Assembly (NCBI RefSeq): GCF_014204415.1
Contig: NZ_JACHLE010000001.1
Span: 1,364,001 to 1,428,000 of the forward strand
Direction of reading: 5' to 3'
DNA length: 64,000 bases
Source: Chryseobacterium defluvii
Lineage (GTDB): Bacteria > Bacteroidota > Bacteroidia > Flavobacteriales > Weeksellaceae
The notes beneath the pieces were generated by a model that was not told the DNA's origin, ran no database searches, and saw only the letters and a program-made list of their open reading frames with translations. The stretch's first letter is position 1. The number at the start of each line of letters is the position of its first letter. A program made the translations under genes and the position numbers. This document shows, piece after piece, positions 50,048-59,612 of this stretch.

Positions 50048-51055
50048 TTAAACATTAAAGTCCCTTTTAGGATTGAAAATATAGATCAAAAAGAAAAACA
50101 GCAGAGAAACCGCCAGAAAATACTGGTAATAATGATTAGCATTCTGTGATTTCACAAGGGTTTCCGTAGATGAAAACCTCTTATTTACAGCATCTATGAT
50201 CTGATCCGGAGCCACACTGATATTATTTCCGTCAATATAGGCCCCGTCCGTAGACTCGGCTATTTTTTTAAGTGCTGTCGTCTGTCTTTTTGAAATGACC
50301 GTTTGCCCGTTCATATCTGTTTTATATCCCATCAGCTGCCCGAACTCATATTCCGGCACGGGAGCCCCTTCATCAGACCCTATTCCCACTGAGGTAACAG
50401 AAATCCCTTCTTTATTGGCCAGTCGTACAGCTGCATCATCATTCCCCTCATTATCTTCCCCGTCACTTAATAATATTACCTTTCTCGATCCTTTGCTCAC
50501 ATTTTTAAATTTCTCTGCCGCAGCCTGCATTCCTTTCAGAAAATCTGTACCCTGGATCTGCATAGAATTCGTCTCTATTCCGCTGATATAGGTTTCGGCA
50601 GAATTGTAATCCGTTGTTAAAGGCATAATAGAGACTGCTTCACCTGCAAAGATCACGATTCCTATTTTATCGTTCTTCATTTTCTGCATGGTATGTATCA
50701 TCAGGTTTTTTGCCTGGACCAAACGACTGGGTTCCATATCCTCCGCATTCATTGAATTGGATACGTCCAGCATGAAGATCACGTTATTCAGCCTCTGGCT
50801 GCTCTTAATTTCTTCGGAACCTTTTAACAGATCGATGATCGAAAAGATCAGGAAGAGCGTTCCCAAAAGGTATAAAGCCGGAAAAAATTTCGTAAAACCT
50901 GATTTCTTTTCAAACAGGTTCTCATGAAAATTGCCTTCTGCAAAGATCTCCTTTTTCTTTTTCTTCCATTTTAAAAAACGGATCAAAAAGGAAGCCAGCA
51001 GCGGCAATAACAGCAACAATAACAAATACCAGTAATTTCCCAAATACCAATCCAT
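50048..51055 (-). CDS. batB: VWA domain protein BatB
   Basis: This 335-residue membrane protein has N-terminal membrane segments, a VWA domain with the MIDAS motif DVSNSM near residue 95, and a C-terminal membrane helix (YYQYFLAVSLLFFFLIYIF). It pairs with BatA, whose gene ends next to its start (1-bp overlap). Bat proteins are thought to form a complex in the periplasmic membrane that improves tolerance to oxygen and stress. Confidence 0.93.
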   Translation of the reverse strand: MDWYLGNYWYLLLLLLLPLLASFLIRFLKWKKKKKEIFAEGNFHENLFEKKSGFTKFFPALYLLGTLFLIFSIIDLLKGSEEIKSSQRLNNVIFMLDVSNSMNAEDMEPSRLVQAKNLMIHTMQKMKNDKIGIVIFAGEAVSIMPLTTDYNSAETYISGIETNSMQIQGTDFLKGMQAAAEKFKNVSKGSRKVILLSDGEDNEGNDDAAVRLANKEGISVTSVGIGSDEGAPVPEYEFGQLMGYKTDMNGQTVISKRQTTALKKIAESTDGAYIDGNNISVAPDQIIDAVNKRFSSTETLVKSQNANHYYQYFLAVSLLFFFLIYIFNPKRDFNV

Positions 51056-52047
51056 CAGCTTAAAATTTTATAAAATACCCATCTCAGCAGGGCATCAATG
51101 ATCAGGATCCCTAATGCTATCCAAAGAAATATGGTAAAATATTCCTGATAATTATACAGTTTTGAAACTTTCACATCAGATTTTTCCAACTGGTTGATTT
51201 CATCATACACTTCTTCCAGACTGCTGTTGGAAGTTGCCCTGAAGTAGGTACCCCCGGTTGTCTGTGCCACTTCTTTCAGCGTATTTTCATCAATGGCCAC
51301 TTCGGTTTCCGTAAAAATCAGATCGCCGAAAATATCCTGTGCGGTAGGCATCAGGGCATAACCATTGGTTCCAATCCCGATGGAATAGACTTTTATATTA
51401 TTATTTTTTGCCAATTCTGCAGCGGCCATCGGAGGAATAGCATTTTCAATATTGCTTACACCATCTGTCATCAGGATGATCACTTTGCTTTTTGCTTTAC
51501 TCTTCACCAAATGGTTCACTGCAACTGCAAGTCCTTCACCAATGGCTGTTCCGGGCTCTAACCCTGCAGAATTTAAATTCTTTATTTCATCAATAACCAC
51601 CTGATGATCTGAGGTTACCGGTACTTTCGTGAACGCTTCCGCAGCATAGGCTACAACCCCTATCCTGTCATTCGGGCGTTTTTCAACAAATTTCACGGCA
51701 ATATTTTTCAATGCTGTTATACGGTCAGGATTCAGGTCTTTGGACAGCATACTTAAAGAAACATCTATGGAAAGTATAATGTCTACACCTTTGGTATCAT
51801 CCCTGTCCTGAGAAACTGTGAAAGTCCGCGGCCTTGCCATTGCAATGATAAGGGCCGAAAGCATAAGATATTTTGAAATCTTCAGCAGGAAAAGAACAAG
51901 CTGAATTCCCCCGCTGCTTTTCATATGCTGTACAGTGGGCACTTTTATTCCTTTTTTCTTCGGTGTGCTGATATCTCTGAAAATAAGAGGTATGAACAGG
52001 AGAAAAAGAAGCAGGAACCAGGGGCTGTAAAACTCAAAATTAAACAT
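51055..52047 (-). CDS. batA: VWA domain protein BatA
   Basis: This 330-residue protein has two N-terminal membrane segments, a VWA domain with MIDAS DVSLSM near residue 94, TDGVSNIENAIPP near residue 194 and a C-terminal membrane helix. It is part of the MoxR-BatABCD set and is translationally coupled to its neighbours (8-bp overlap with the upstream gene, 1-bp with batB). Confidence 0.94.
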   Translation of the reverse strand: MFNFEFYSPWFLLLFLLFIPLIFRDISTPKKKGIKVPTVQHMKSSGGIQLVLFLLKISKYLMLSALIIAMARPRTFTVSQDRDDTKGVDIILSIDVSLSMLSKDLNPDRITALKNIAVKFVEKRPNDRIGVVAYAAEAFTKVPVTSDHQVVIDEIKNLNSAGLEPGTAIGEGLAVAVNHLVKSKAKSKVIILMTDGVSNIENAIPPMAAAELAKNNNIKVYSIGIGTNGYALMPTAQDIFGDLIFTETEVAIDENTLKEVAQTTGGTYFRATSNSSLEEVYDEINQLEKSDVKVSKLYNYQEYFTIFLWIALGILIIDALLRWVFYKILS

Positions 52048-52945
52048 CCTTTCTCAAGTTTTCAAATTCCAGATCTTTTGACGACCTTTTCACAAATTCC
52101 CTGATCTCCGTAAAATCTTTTTCCATAGTTTCTTTATCCGGGAAAGTTTTGGCAAATTTCACAAGATCCCCTCTTAAGAATACCTCTTCCACCACCTTTT
52201 CATTTTCCTGGGAAATGGTATTATTTTTTTTCATAAGCTGGATAAGATCATCCGTCAAAAGAACATCTGCTGGTAAATGATACTGCCTGGTGATGAATTT
52301 CCTGGAAATATCGATCAGCTCTACATAAAACGAACGGTAATTGCCTTCTTCAATATATTTTTTCTTTTTGAGGGAGTCCAGTTCCTTTAAGGTCTGATTA
52401 GTTGCCACAACAGGTGAGCTTTTCTTCTTCCTGCCCCATTTTATGAATATGATAGTAACAATAATCAGAGCAATCAGGGCCAGTGCTGCCAGAACATACC
52501 ATTTATACAACTGCCAGTAATCTGCTGTTTCCAGCTTTACTTCTTTGTTTTTCATGATATCATTGATCTGGTCTCCTTTTTTCGCCGTATTGACAACTTC
52601 TATCTCATAAGGGATTGTTTTTAAGATCCTGTCACCTACTTTAAATTCCAGTTCAGGGATGGTAAATTTACCTTCCTCGTATACGGCAAACTCTATTTTT
52701 CTTTCATAAGAATGGGTATTGACCCCAATACTGTCTTTGATCTCTTCAAAATGAAAAGGCAACAGCTCATCCTTGGCGGCAGCAGAAACATTCTGCCCGG
52801 TCAGATTGACTATTTTAATAATAAAAAGATTTGTTTCTCCCAATGCAAGGGTTTTCTTCTCAATACTGGAAGAAAGGATCTGCGAAAAGGCTGTCGCACA
52901 GATCAGGAAACATATGGTAAATAATATTTTTTTCAACTTTATCAT
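52040..52945 (-). CDS. Bat operon membrane protein (BatD/DUF4381-like)
   Basis: This 301-residue protein has a signal peptide (about residues 1-21, ATAFSQ), a beta-sandwich domain like the N-terminal domain of BatD, a membrane helix near residues 146-167 (WYVLAALALIALIIVTIIFIKWG) and a helical cytoplasmic tail (LKELDSLKKKKYIEEGNYRSFYVELIDISRKFI). Such proteins occur between DUF58 and BatA in Flavobacteriia. The 105-bp gap before it, toward the DUF58 gene, holds a palindromic repeat. Confidence 0.85.
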   Translation of the reverse strand: MIKLKKILFTICFLICATAFSQILSSSIEKKTLALGETNLFIIKIVNLTGQNVSAAAKDELLPFHFEEIKDSIGVNTHSYERKIEFAVYEEGKFTIPELEFKVGDRILKTIPYEIEVVNTAKKGDQINDIMKNKEVKLETADYWQLYKWYVLAALALIALIIVTIIFIKWGRKKKSSPVVATNQTLKELDSLKKKKYIEEGNYRSFYVELIDISRKFITRQYHLPADVLLTDDLIQLMKKNNTISQENEKVVEEVFLRGDLVKFAKTFPDKETMEKDFTEIREFVKRSSKDLEFENLRKDV

Positions 52946-52960
52946 TAAGTTTATATCCTA

Positions 52961-53036
52961 TTTGTCATTCTGACGAAGGAAAAATCTCCATACAAAAAGA
53001 GTCTTCACTACCTTCTATATTTTTCAGCATGACAAA
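52961..53036. repeat. GTCATTC-family palindromic repeat inside the Bat operon
   Basis: The outer arms TTTGTCATTCTGA (52961-52973) and TCAGCATGACAAA (53024-53036) match with one mismatch. The interior GAAGGAAAAATCTC and GAGTCTTCACTACCTTC are also related as imperfect inverted repeats. It resembles the elements at 46356 and 46466. Confidence 0.65.
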
Positions 53037-53049
53037 TATAAACACATCA

Positions 53050-53913
53050 TTATTTTCTCTGAAAATAATTATACAACAGTTTTGAATAATCCGTACCGGT
53101 ATTAATGTTCATAAAACCCGCCGAACTGTTGGCAAAATCATCTTCTAAAAATCTTACTTTTTGCTTCTGGGCCTCTGCAAAAGTATATCTCCATCTCGCA
53201 CTTGACGTATTGGCCCAAACTTTAGTTCCTGTTTCCACATCCTGTAAGAGGGCATATCCTACATCGGGAATTTCATTATCTTTTTCGTCATAGATCCGCA
53301 TTCCCAACACCTGATGTTTTTTTGAAGCAGCCCGAAGGATCCTGGAATCATATGGATTCTCAAAATCCGATAAAAGAAAAACCAGTGATTTCCTTTTAAA
53401 TATCCCCATCATATACTCCATTGCTTTATCAATATTAGAAACAGAAGGTACATAATCAGCCGTTAAGATATTACTGATAATGGAAAGGATATGTTTTCTG
53501 CCTTTTTGAGGCGGAATTACTTTATATACTTTATCTGCAAACAGGATCAGTCCCACCTTATCATTATTTCCCGCTGCGGAAAAACCAAGACTTGCCGCTA
53601 TTTCCGCAACATACTCTCTTTTTAACTGGGTTTTGGTTCCATAATCCATTGAGGCAGAAATATCTACCAACAGCATCATGGTGAGTTCCCGTTCCTCTTC
53701 CATTACTTTCACAAACGGTTCACGGAAACGGGCTGTTTTGTTCCAGTCGATCCTTCGGATCTCATCTCCGAACTGATACGGGCGGACTTCAGAAAAAGTC
53801 ATTCCCTGTCCTTTAAAAGCACTGTGATATTGCCCCATTAAAGTAGCCTCCGTCTTCTTTCGGGTACGGATTTCTATCTGCTTTACTTTTTTTACTATAT
53901 CCTTTATTTTCAT
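53050..53913 (-). CDS. DUF58 domain-containing protein
   Basis: This 287-residue soluble protein has the DUF58 landmark YQFGDEIRRIDWNKTARFREPFVKVMEEERE near residue 45 and a VWA-like MIDAS motif DISASM near residue 84. In Bat/MoxR operons it is the cytoplasmic partner that couples the MoxR ATPase to the VWA membrane proteins. It lies between a GNAT gene and the BatD-like gene. Confidence 0.93.
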   Translation of the reverse strand: MKIKDIVKKVKQIEIRTRKKTEATLMGQYHSAFKGQGMTFSEVRPYQFGDEIRRIDWNKTARFREPFVKVMEEERELTMMLLVDISASMDYGTKTQLKREYVAEIAASLGFSAAGNNDKVGLILFADKVYKVIPPQKGRKHILSIISNILTADYVPSVSNIDKAMEYMMGIFKRKSLVFLLSDFENPYDSRILRAASKKHQVLGMRIYDEKDNEIPDVGYALLQDVETGTKVWANTSSARWRYTFAEAQKQKVRFLEDDFANSSAGFMNINTGTDYSKLLYNYFQRK

Positions 53914-53980
53914 TTAAGCAGCAGGCTTTAAATATAGATTGCGGGATTAGACGGGAAACTCATAACTCATAATTTATAAC

Positions 53981-54433
53981 TTAAAACTCAATGGAAACAT
54001 TCAGCCATTCGTCATCAAACTTAGGATTATATTTTTTGTAGAAATTGATCGCTGATTCATTCCAGTTCAGTACCTGAAAGACCATTCCGCTGTATGCGTT
54101 GGATCTTCCATATTCCAGTGTAGCATCAAATAATTTCTTACCGATCTGTTTCCCTCTCATTCTTTCCGTCACCACCAGATCTTCAAGATAAAGCCTCCTC
54201 CCTTTCCATGTAGAATATCTTTTGTAATACAGTGAAATTCCTACAATTTCTCCATCAGCTTCTGCTACAAAAGCTCCCCAAACCGGAGATTTTCCAAATC
54301 CGTCTTCGGTAAATTGTTCCAGATTCAAAGTAACTTCATGCAAAGCTTTTTCATATTCTGCTAATTCTTTGATCAGCTCCAACATGGGAGCGCAATCTTC
54401 CTGAACAGCCTTTCTGATCACTATTTCTTCCAT
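53981..54433 (-). CDS. GNAT family N-acetyltransferase (SSAT-like)
   Basis: This 150-residue protein has the pattern of diamine/thialysine acetyltransferases: IRKAVQEDCAPMLELIKELAEYEK at the start, LYLEDLVVTERMRGKQIGKKLFD with the acetyl-CoA loop near residue 92, and VLNWNESAINFYKKYN. The likely substrate is a polyamine-like amine, but this is only inferred from family resemblance. It is inserted between moxR and DUF58, 10 bp after moxR. Confidence 0.88.
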   Translation of the reverse strand: MEEIVIRKAVQEDCAPMLELIKELAEYEKALHEVTLNLEQFTEDGFGKSPVWGAFVAEADGEIVGISLYYKRYSTWKGRRLYLEDLVVTERMRGKQIGKKLFDATLEYGRSNAYSGMVFQVLNWNESAINFYKKYNPKFDDEWLNVSIEF

Positions 54434-54443
54434 CTAAAAAAGA

Positions 54444-55448
54444 TTAAGGTGCCTGGATTTTTGCTAAGATCCTGTTGATAATTTCTTCGGTTGAAATTTC
54501 TTCAGCCTCAGCTTCGAAAGTTAAGCCTATCCTATGTCTCAGCACATCTTTTGCAAGCATTTTTACATCTTCAGGAATAACAAATGCCCTTCCTTTCAGA
54601 AATGCGTGCGCTCTTGAAGCAATCGCAAGGTTGATGGATGCTCTTGGGGAAGCTCCGAAACTGATATAATTTTTAAGCTCCGAAAGCCCGTAATTTTCAG
54701 GATAACGGGTCGCGAACACCATATCGAGGATATATTTCTCAATTTTTTCGTCTAGGTAGATCTGGTTGACCAGCGATTTTGCATCTACAATATTCTCAAG
54801 GGAGATCACAGGCTTTACCACAGGCTGATGGGAAGTGGAAACCATTCTCATTACTGTTCTTTCGTCTTCAAACTCAGGATAATCGATCTTGCATTTCAAC
54901 ATGAAACGGTCGCTTTGTGCTTCAGGCAGCAGATAAGTTCCTTCCTGATCAATAGGGTTTTGGGTAGCCAATACCAAAAACGGCTTCGGAAGTTTCATGG
55001 TCTCATCACCAATGGTCACCTGCTTTTCCTGCATCACCTCCAAAAGGGCAGACTGTACTTTGGCAGGTGCACGGTTAATTTCATCTGCCAACACAAAATT
55101 GGCAAAAACAGGCCCTTTTTTTATTGAAAAATCATTTTCTTTAATATTATAGATCATGGTTCCCACCACATCTGCCGGCAGCAGGTCCGGCGTAAACTGA
55201 ATTCTTGAAAAATCGCCATGAACTGCTTCTGCCAGTGTTTTTATGGCCAATGTCTTAGCTAACCCGGGAACTCCCTCTAAAAGGACATGGCCATTGCCTA
55301 AAAGACCTACCAAAAGACGGTCTATCATATATTCCTGCCCTATAATAACCTTGTTGATCTCTTGTCTCAGAAGTGAGAATAAGTAATTCTGTTCCTTTAC
55401 TTTTTCTGTTAGCTGACGAATATCTTCCGCCTGATATGTATCTGACAT
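54444..55448 (-). CDS. MoxR family AAA ATPase
   Basis: This 334-residue AAA+ ATPase has Walker A EGVPGLAKT near residue 58, Walker B VLADEINRAPAKVQSALLEVMQE near residue 122, the sensor ATQNPIDQEG near residue 160 and SPRASINLAIASRAHAFL in the C-terminal lid. It is the first gene of the Bat operon and probably acts as a chaperone-like ATPase that helps assemble the VWA proteins. Confidence 0.95.
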   Translation of the reverse strand: MSDTYQAEDIRQLTEKVKEQNYLFSLLRQEINKVIIGQEYMIDRLLVGLLGNGHVLLEGVPGLAKTLAIKTLAEAVHGDFSRIQFTPDLLPADVVGTMIYNIKENDFSIKKGPVFANFVLADEINRAPAKVQSALLEVMQEKQVTIGDETMKLPKPFLVLATQNPIDQEGTYLLPEAQSDRFMLKCKIDYPEFEDERTVMRMVSTSHQPVVKPVISLENIVDAKSLVNQIYLDEKIEKYILDMVFATRYPENYGLSELKNYISFGASPRASINLAIASRAHAFLKGRAFVIPEDVKMLAKDVLRHRIGLTFEAEAEEISTEEIINRILAKIQAP

Positions 55449-56121
55449 AGCTTAATTTAAAATAATTGGTAAATTTCTAATAAATACTTGCATTAATCAA
55501 CACAATTAATGCCATTTTTAAGTTAAAGTTTGTTAAATATTCCCCTGTTGGTGCACCATCCGGATCAGAATAAACTTTAAAATGCAATTGAAATACATTT
55601 TTTTGGAAAAAGACTAATAGAAATATAAAAATAAACAGAATGATTAGAACTATCTATGTATATGTATAGAAGTTGTTTAAACTTTTTATATTGAATTATT
55701 ATTTACCAAGAGTTTGAAAAGTATAGATTCTTATCGAGGTAAACTGTATCATATCTGAATATGAATCCAAATTTTGATCATTTTAAACGCAAAGAAAAAA
55801 GGGGTTAAGTGTGGAGTTTAAGAAGCAAAGAGTGACAGCCTTGCTGCTGAATTAAGCTTCACAGATACTTACCGCTTCAGCTTACTCAGATCATTTTTAA
55901 TTGTTTTTAATCCTGGCTGACTTAAAAACAGGAGGACTGAAGATCAATCTTTGCGTTTTTAATAGTTTAATATTCCGGATAGATCAACCACAATTCTAAG
56001 GCGGTATGAAATAGTAAACAGCTCTTTAATAAAATGTTATAATATTATTAGAATAATAAATCAAATTAAAGCTTAGATAAAATTGTTACTGCAAATAACA
56101 TGATTTATTGATGTTCCCTTC
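55449..56121. other. Intergenic gap with a 180-bp TIR-bounded element
   Basis: This 673-bp stretch lies between the moxR start and a minus-strand membrane protein gene. It holds the putative repeat element at 55783-55962. The rest is AT-rich and shows no convincing gene; the moxR promoter should lie within about 100 bp of 55449. Confidence 0.6.
55783..55962. repeat. Putative TIR-bounded element (AAACGCAAAG ends)
   Basis: AAACGCAAAG at 55785-55794 is matched by its reverse complement CTTTGCGTTT at 55949-55958, bounding about 180 bp that includes a GC-richer centre (CTTGCTGCTGAATTAAGCTT, CTTACCGCTTCAGCTTACTC). No protein is encoded. It may be a MITE-like or REP-like element, but only one copy is in the window. 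Confidence 0.4.
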
Positions 56122-56616
56122 CTAATTGATAAACTTCTGTAAGTTTTCAATATACATATTCAATCTCTGATGAAAAAATGAATCAATCAGTAAGAGCGCA
56201 AAGAAAAGACCTGCAAAACCTATTGATAAACCTTTATAATAATCTTTTGTGAATACGAAATATAAAATAATAAAAACAATGGTACAGAATCCCCAGACAT
56301 ATTTTAATATCCGGTAGCTTTTATCATCTGATTTCGCTTTCTGCCATTCGGAATCCAACGCTTGTTTCGGATTATAATGGTACTGTTTTTCAGTTTTCAT
56401 GAAATGCCCGGGTTTGGAATATAGTACATAGCCTCCGTAAGCAATACTGATCAACATCAGTAAACAAACAGGAATTACAATACCTTTTTGTAGGGATAAA
56501 TTGGTTTTAAAAAGAAAAACGGCAAAAGGAAAAAGGACGACCGCTATTCCGATCATCCATTTCCCCTGCTGTATTTCGCCTTTCGTAAAATGTTGCAATT
56601 GCTGTAAAAAGTCCAT
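56122..56616 (-). CDS. Hypothetical four-helix membrane protein
   Basis: This 164-residue protein has four hydrophobic segments (about residues 20-37, 43-65, 105-122 and 128-147), paired around a polar cytoplasmic loop. No family was recognised. The AraC regulator gene ends 6 bp upstream of its start, so both are in one unit. Confidence 0.7.
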   Translation of the reverse strand: MDFLQQLQHFTKGEIQQGKWMIGIAVVLFPFAVFLFKTNLSLQKGIVIPVCLLMLISIAYGGYVLYSKPGHFMKTEKQYHYNPKQALDSEWQKAKSDDKSYRILKYVWGFCTIVFIILYFVFTKDYYKGLSIGFAGLFFALLLIDSFFHQRLNMYIENLQKFIN

Positions 56617-56622
56617 AATGCA

Positions 56623-57426
56623 TTATATTTCAGAAGTAGTAATACCAAATTTTTGTTTAAATGCGTAATAAAAATGAGATAAATTCTCAAAACCTAAGTC
56701 CAGATAAAAATCTGCAGGTTTTTCCTTTTTTTGTTTAATACGGTACATTGCTTCATCCAAACGTTTATCTCTTAACCATTTTTTTGGAGTAGTGTTGAAT
56801 GTTTTGGCAAAATCGCGTTTAAAGCTTGAAATACTTCGGCCCGTGAGCTTTGCAAATGCCTCCACGGAAACATTGAACATATAGTTTTGGTTCATAAACT
56901 CTTTAAGATCTATTTTATATGGTTCTGAAAAATCAAACAAAACATACTTTAAATCCGGGTCGCTTTGAAGTAAAAGTTCAATAGCTTCCCTGATTTTCAA
57001 CTCTGCCAGTTTGGGTGTAGCTTCTTTTGTTTTATTGATATACGGGCTAAGTGAAAGGAAATAAGCGCTAAGAAAATCATCTGCTTCAAAGAATAATTTC
57101 TGCTTTATTTCCCGATGTTTTCGCAGTGCTATCTTGTTTTCGAATGCATATTGACGCAGTACCGGATTGTCCAAAGTGATGGAAACAAACTGGTATTTCC
57201 CTGATTTGGAAGGATATTTAATGGTTCGTATCAATTGATTTTTTTTCACTAATACGATCGTATTTTCTTTAATTACAACATTTCCGTCTGCATAAAAGGC
57301 ATGAGTTTCACCGGATAACTGAAAACCCAAAAAATGCTCTGGTATGAATTCTTCATGTCCTCTGTATTTTTCAAAAGCACAGGAATATACTAATTTATCA
57401 AATATGATTTCACTCTTTGCTTCCAT
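56623..57426 (-). CDS. AraC family transcriptional regulator
   Basis: This 267-residue protein has an N-terminal cupin-like ligand domain and a C-terminal pair of HTH motifs (FNVSVEAFAKLTGRSISSFKRDFAKTFNTTPKKWLRDKRLDEAM, then DFYLDLGFENLSHFYYAFKQKFG). It probably controls the adjacent genes, including the SDR and HbpS-like genes transcribed toward it. The start lies 20 bp after the HbpS-like gene stop. Confidence 0.92.
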   Translation of the reverse strand: MEAKSEIIFDKLVYSCAFEKYRGHEEFIPEHFLGFQLSGETHAFYADGNVVIKENTIVLVKKNQLIRTIKYPSKSGKYQFVSITLDNPVLRQYAFENKIALRKHREIKQKLFFEADDFLSAYFLSLSPYINKTKEATPKLAELKIREAIELLLQSDPDLKYVLFDFSEPYKIDLKEFMNQNYMFNVSVEAFAKLTGRSISSFKRDFAKTFNTTPKKWLRDKRLDEAMYRIKQKKEKPADFYLDLGFENLSHFYYAFKQKFGITTSEI

Positions 57427-57445
57427 TTTACAAAGATCTTAAAAA

Positions 57446-57847
57446 TTATGATAATACTTTTGCACCAGCCTCTGCAATTTCTTTATCTTGCTCAGGAGTC
57501 CCTCCTGAAGAACCAATTGCTCCAATTATATTTCCGTTTATATCTTTTATTACCACACCTCCGGCAATGGTCAGAAGTCCTCCGTTGGCATTTATCATAC
57601 CGTAACTGTGCAGTTCAGCTCCTGAAATGATAGCCCCCATAGTATCGCTATTCACCCCAAACATGACAGCAGTTTTGGCTTTTTTTAAAGCAAAATCCAC
57701 CAAACCATACGTACTGTCTAACCGCGCCAGTGTCATTAAATGCCCACCCGTATCTACTATTGCAATGCTTACGGGAATATTTAATTCTTTTGCTTTTTCT
57801 ACAGATGCTTTCAATGCATCTGAAGCTTCATTAAATGTTATATTCAT
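57446..57847 (-). CDS. GlcG/HbpS family heme-binding-like protein
   Basis: This 133-residue protein has the GlcG/HbpS fold signature: SVEKAKELNIPVSIAIVDTGGHLMTLARLD, ALKKAKTAVMFG, NGGLLTIAGGVVIKDINGNIIGAIGSSGGTPEQDKEIAEAG. Members bind heme or cobalamin-like cofactors or have no known ligand. The upstream in-frame extension to 57904 is ignored because it overlaps the intergenic region just after the SDR stop. It is probably co-transcribed with the SDR gene 65 bp upstream. Confidence 0.88.
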   Translation of the reverse strand: MNITFNEASDALKASVEKAKELNIPVSIAIVDTGGHLMTLARLDSTYGLVDFALKKAKTAVMFGVNSDTMGAIISGAELHSYGMINANGGLLTIAGGVVIKDINGNIIGAIGSSGGTPEQDKEIAEAGAKVLS

Positions 57848-57912
57848 TGTTCTTTTTTTAATTATTGGCAAAAAGAAAGCACAGATTTCCCCTGTGCTTT
57901 CCACTTAATTAT

Positions 57913-58704
57913 TTAGCTTTTTGCACTCCAGGCCTCAGTCTGCAGCTGTTTTACAAAATCCTCGGTTTCTTTAGGATGCACGTTCCTGAAATAAGAATTG
58001 TCATCCAATGCTACATTTACGATTGTATCTGCCATCGATTGCGGGTCTAATTGATCATTCAGGGATTCCCTTGCACCATTAAAAACTTTTGATGGTGTAA
58101 AGTTTTTTTCCGGATTGTACCAGCGGAAAATAGAATCTACGCCACGATCGTTGAAACCCGTACCAAATACACCCGGATTACAAGTCGCGATTTTGATATT
58201 AAATTCAGCCAATTCCGTTTTCAAACCTTCGGCGATGGATTCCATAGCGTGCTTTGAAGCACAATAAGCAGCAACATAGGGAACTGTCCAAAGCCCGCCC
58301 ATTGAGGTAGTGAATACAATTTTGGCCGGTTTTTTCTGTTCAACCCATTTTTTTATAAATCCCTGCGCCAATTGCAAACCTCCGAATACATTCACATCAA
58401 ACATATAGCGGATCAAATCCAAAGGCTGCTCTGCAATAGGACCCCCTTCCATAATTCCCGCATTACTGATGAGAATATCAATATCATATTTATCCACAAT
58501 GTAATCAATATCACGGGTATTGGTCACATCCAACTTATCTGCTATCAACTCAATGCCCAATTCTTTCGATTCCCGAATCAGGTCACTTACCTGAGGATAA
58601 ATTTCCGCGGTTGCGATGATCTTATGTCCCTTTTTAGCCAAATCAAATGCAGCGATTTTTCCAAAACCACTCGCAGCACCTGTAATTAAAATTGTTTTAC
58701 TCAT
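57913..58704 (-). CDS. SDR family oxidoreductase
   Basis: This 263-residue classical SDR has the cofactor motif TGAASGFGK near residue 8, NAG in LISNAGIMEGG near residue 80, and the catalytic Tyr-Lys pair in YCASKHAM near residue 152, with Ser in FTTSMGG. A long C-terminal loop (GVFGTGFNDRGVDSIFRWYNPEKNF) may shape the substrate pocket. The substrate is unknown. It is the first gene of the SDR-HbpS-AraC unit. Confidence 0.92.
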   Translation of the reverse strand: MSKTILITGAASGFGKIAAFDLAKKGHKIIATAEIYPQVSDLIRESKELGIELIADKLDVTNTRDIDYIVDKYDIDILISNAGIMEGGPIAEQPLDLIRYMFDVNVFGGLQLAQGFIKKWVEQKKPAKIVFTTSMGGLWTVPYVAAYCASKHAMESIAEGLKTELAEFNIKIATCNPGVFGTGFNDRGVDSIFRWYNPEKNFTPSKVFNGARESLNDQLDPQSMADTIVNVALDDNSYFRNVHPKETEDFVKQLQTEAWSAKS

Positions 58705-59139
58705 TTTACTCTGCTTTAATGTTTAGTAAAACAAAATTGAGCCAATTAGAATTGTTTTTTATTGCTCAAAGGCTCATATATTTATTGGAAAAAAGTTCAT
58801 ATTGCTTGAGCTAACAAATCTTAATATTTGTATACATTATCTAAATCTAAAGATAGATTCACAAAGCCCGGTTAAAATAGATTAACAATTAATGTATCAT
58901 TCATCCACCTTAGAATATAATAAAAGAAGCTCCTTGATTTCTTACATTCAATGCAAAAAGCACTATCATTAAATTACTATCACTTCTGATTTGGGTTTTT
59001 GTAAACTGGTCAATTATATATTTTTTGTTTATACAACCCTATTTTTTCATAAAAATATATAAAATTTACGCCAAACCCCGGTTCAAAAATTGTCATTTCC
59101 AGTTTATTAAACTATTTTTGGTGATTAAAATTTTGTAAA
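58705..59139. other. Intergenic gap between divergent genes
   Basis: This 435-bp AT-rich stretch holds the DinB-like gene promoter (TTG 59090-59092, N20, TATTTTTG 59113-59120) and presumably the SDR promoter. Small inverted repeats (GCTCAA...TTGAGC; AATCTA-AAGA-TAGATT) are seen, but no gene is supported. Confidence 0.55.
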
Positions 59140-59610
59140 ATGAATTATCATTTTCAAGCTCACAGACAGGTAAGAAAGAACCTTCTGGATATTTTGCAGA
59201 ATACGTCCCATGAAGACCTTTTGCTGATTCCGGATGGTTTTAACAATAATATTTACTGGAACATTGCTCATACGGTTGCCACACAGCAGCTTCTGCATTA
59301 TTATTTAAGCGGAAATCCGTTCAGAATTGATAAGTACTGGATCGAAACTTATAAAAAAGGGACCTTGCCTAATCTCAGCGTCCAGAAGTCTGAAGTAGAA
59401 GATCTTGAATTTTTACTGACGGAAACTTCAAAGATCTTAATGAAGGATTATGACAGTGATTTCTTTTCAGATTACACCCCTTACACCACAAGTTTCGGGC
59501 TGGATCTGAAGAGTATTCAGGATGCCATTATTTTTAACAACATGCATGAAAGCCTGCATTATGGGTACGCTATGGCCCAGAAGAGGGCTATTTTAGGAGA
59601 AAAATATTAA
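59140..59610 (+). CDS. DinB family protein
   Basis: This 156-residue four-helix-bundle-type protein has the DinB/YfiT metal-site histidines: His in NIAHTVATQQLLHYY near residue 45 and His in MHESLHYGYAMAQKRA near the end. Some relatives are thiol transferases for bacillithiol or mycothiol; the activity of this one is unknown. It is followed 2 bp later by a hypothetical gene and then rlmB. Confidence 0.87.
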   Translation: MNYHFQAHRQVRKNLLDILQNTSHEDLLLIPDGFNNNIYWNIAHTVATQQLLHYYLSGNPFRIDKYWIETYKKGTLPNLSVQKSEVEDLEFLLTETSKILMKDYDSDFFSDYTPYTTSFGLDLKSIQDAIIFNNMHESLHYGYAMAQKRAILGEKY

Positions 59611-59612
59611 TT

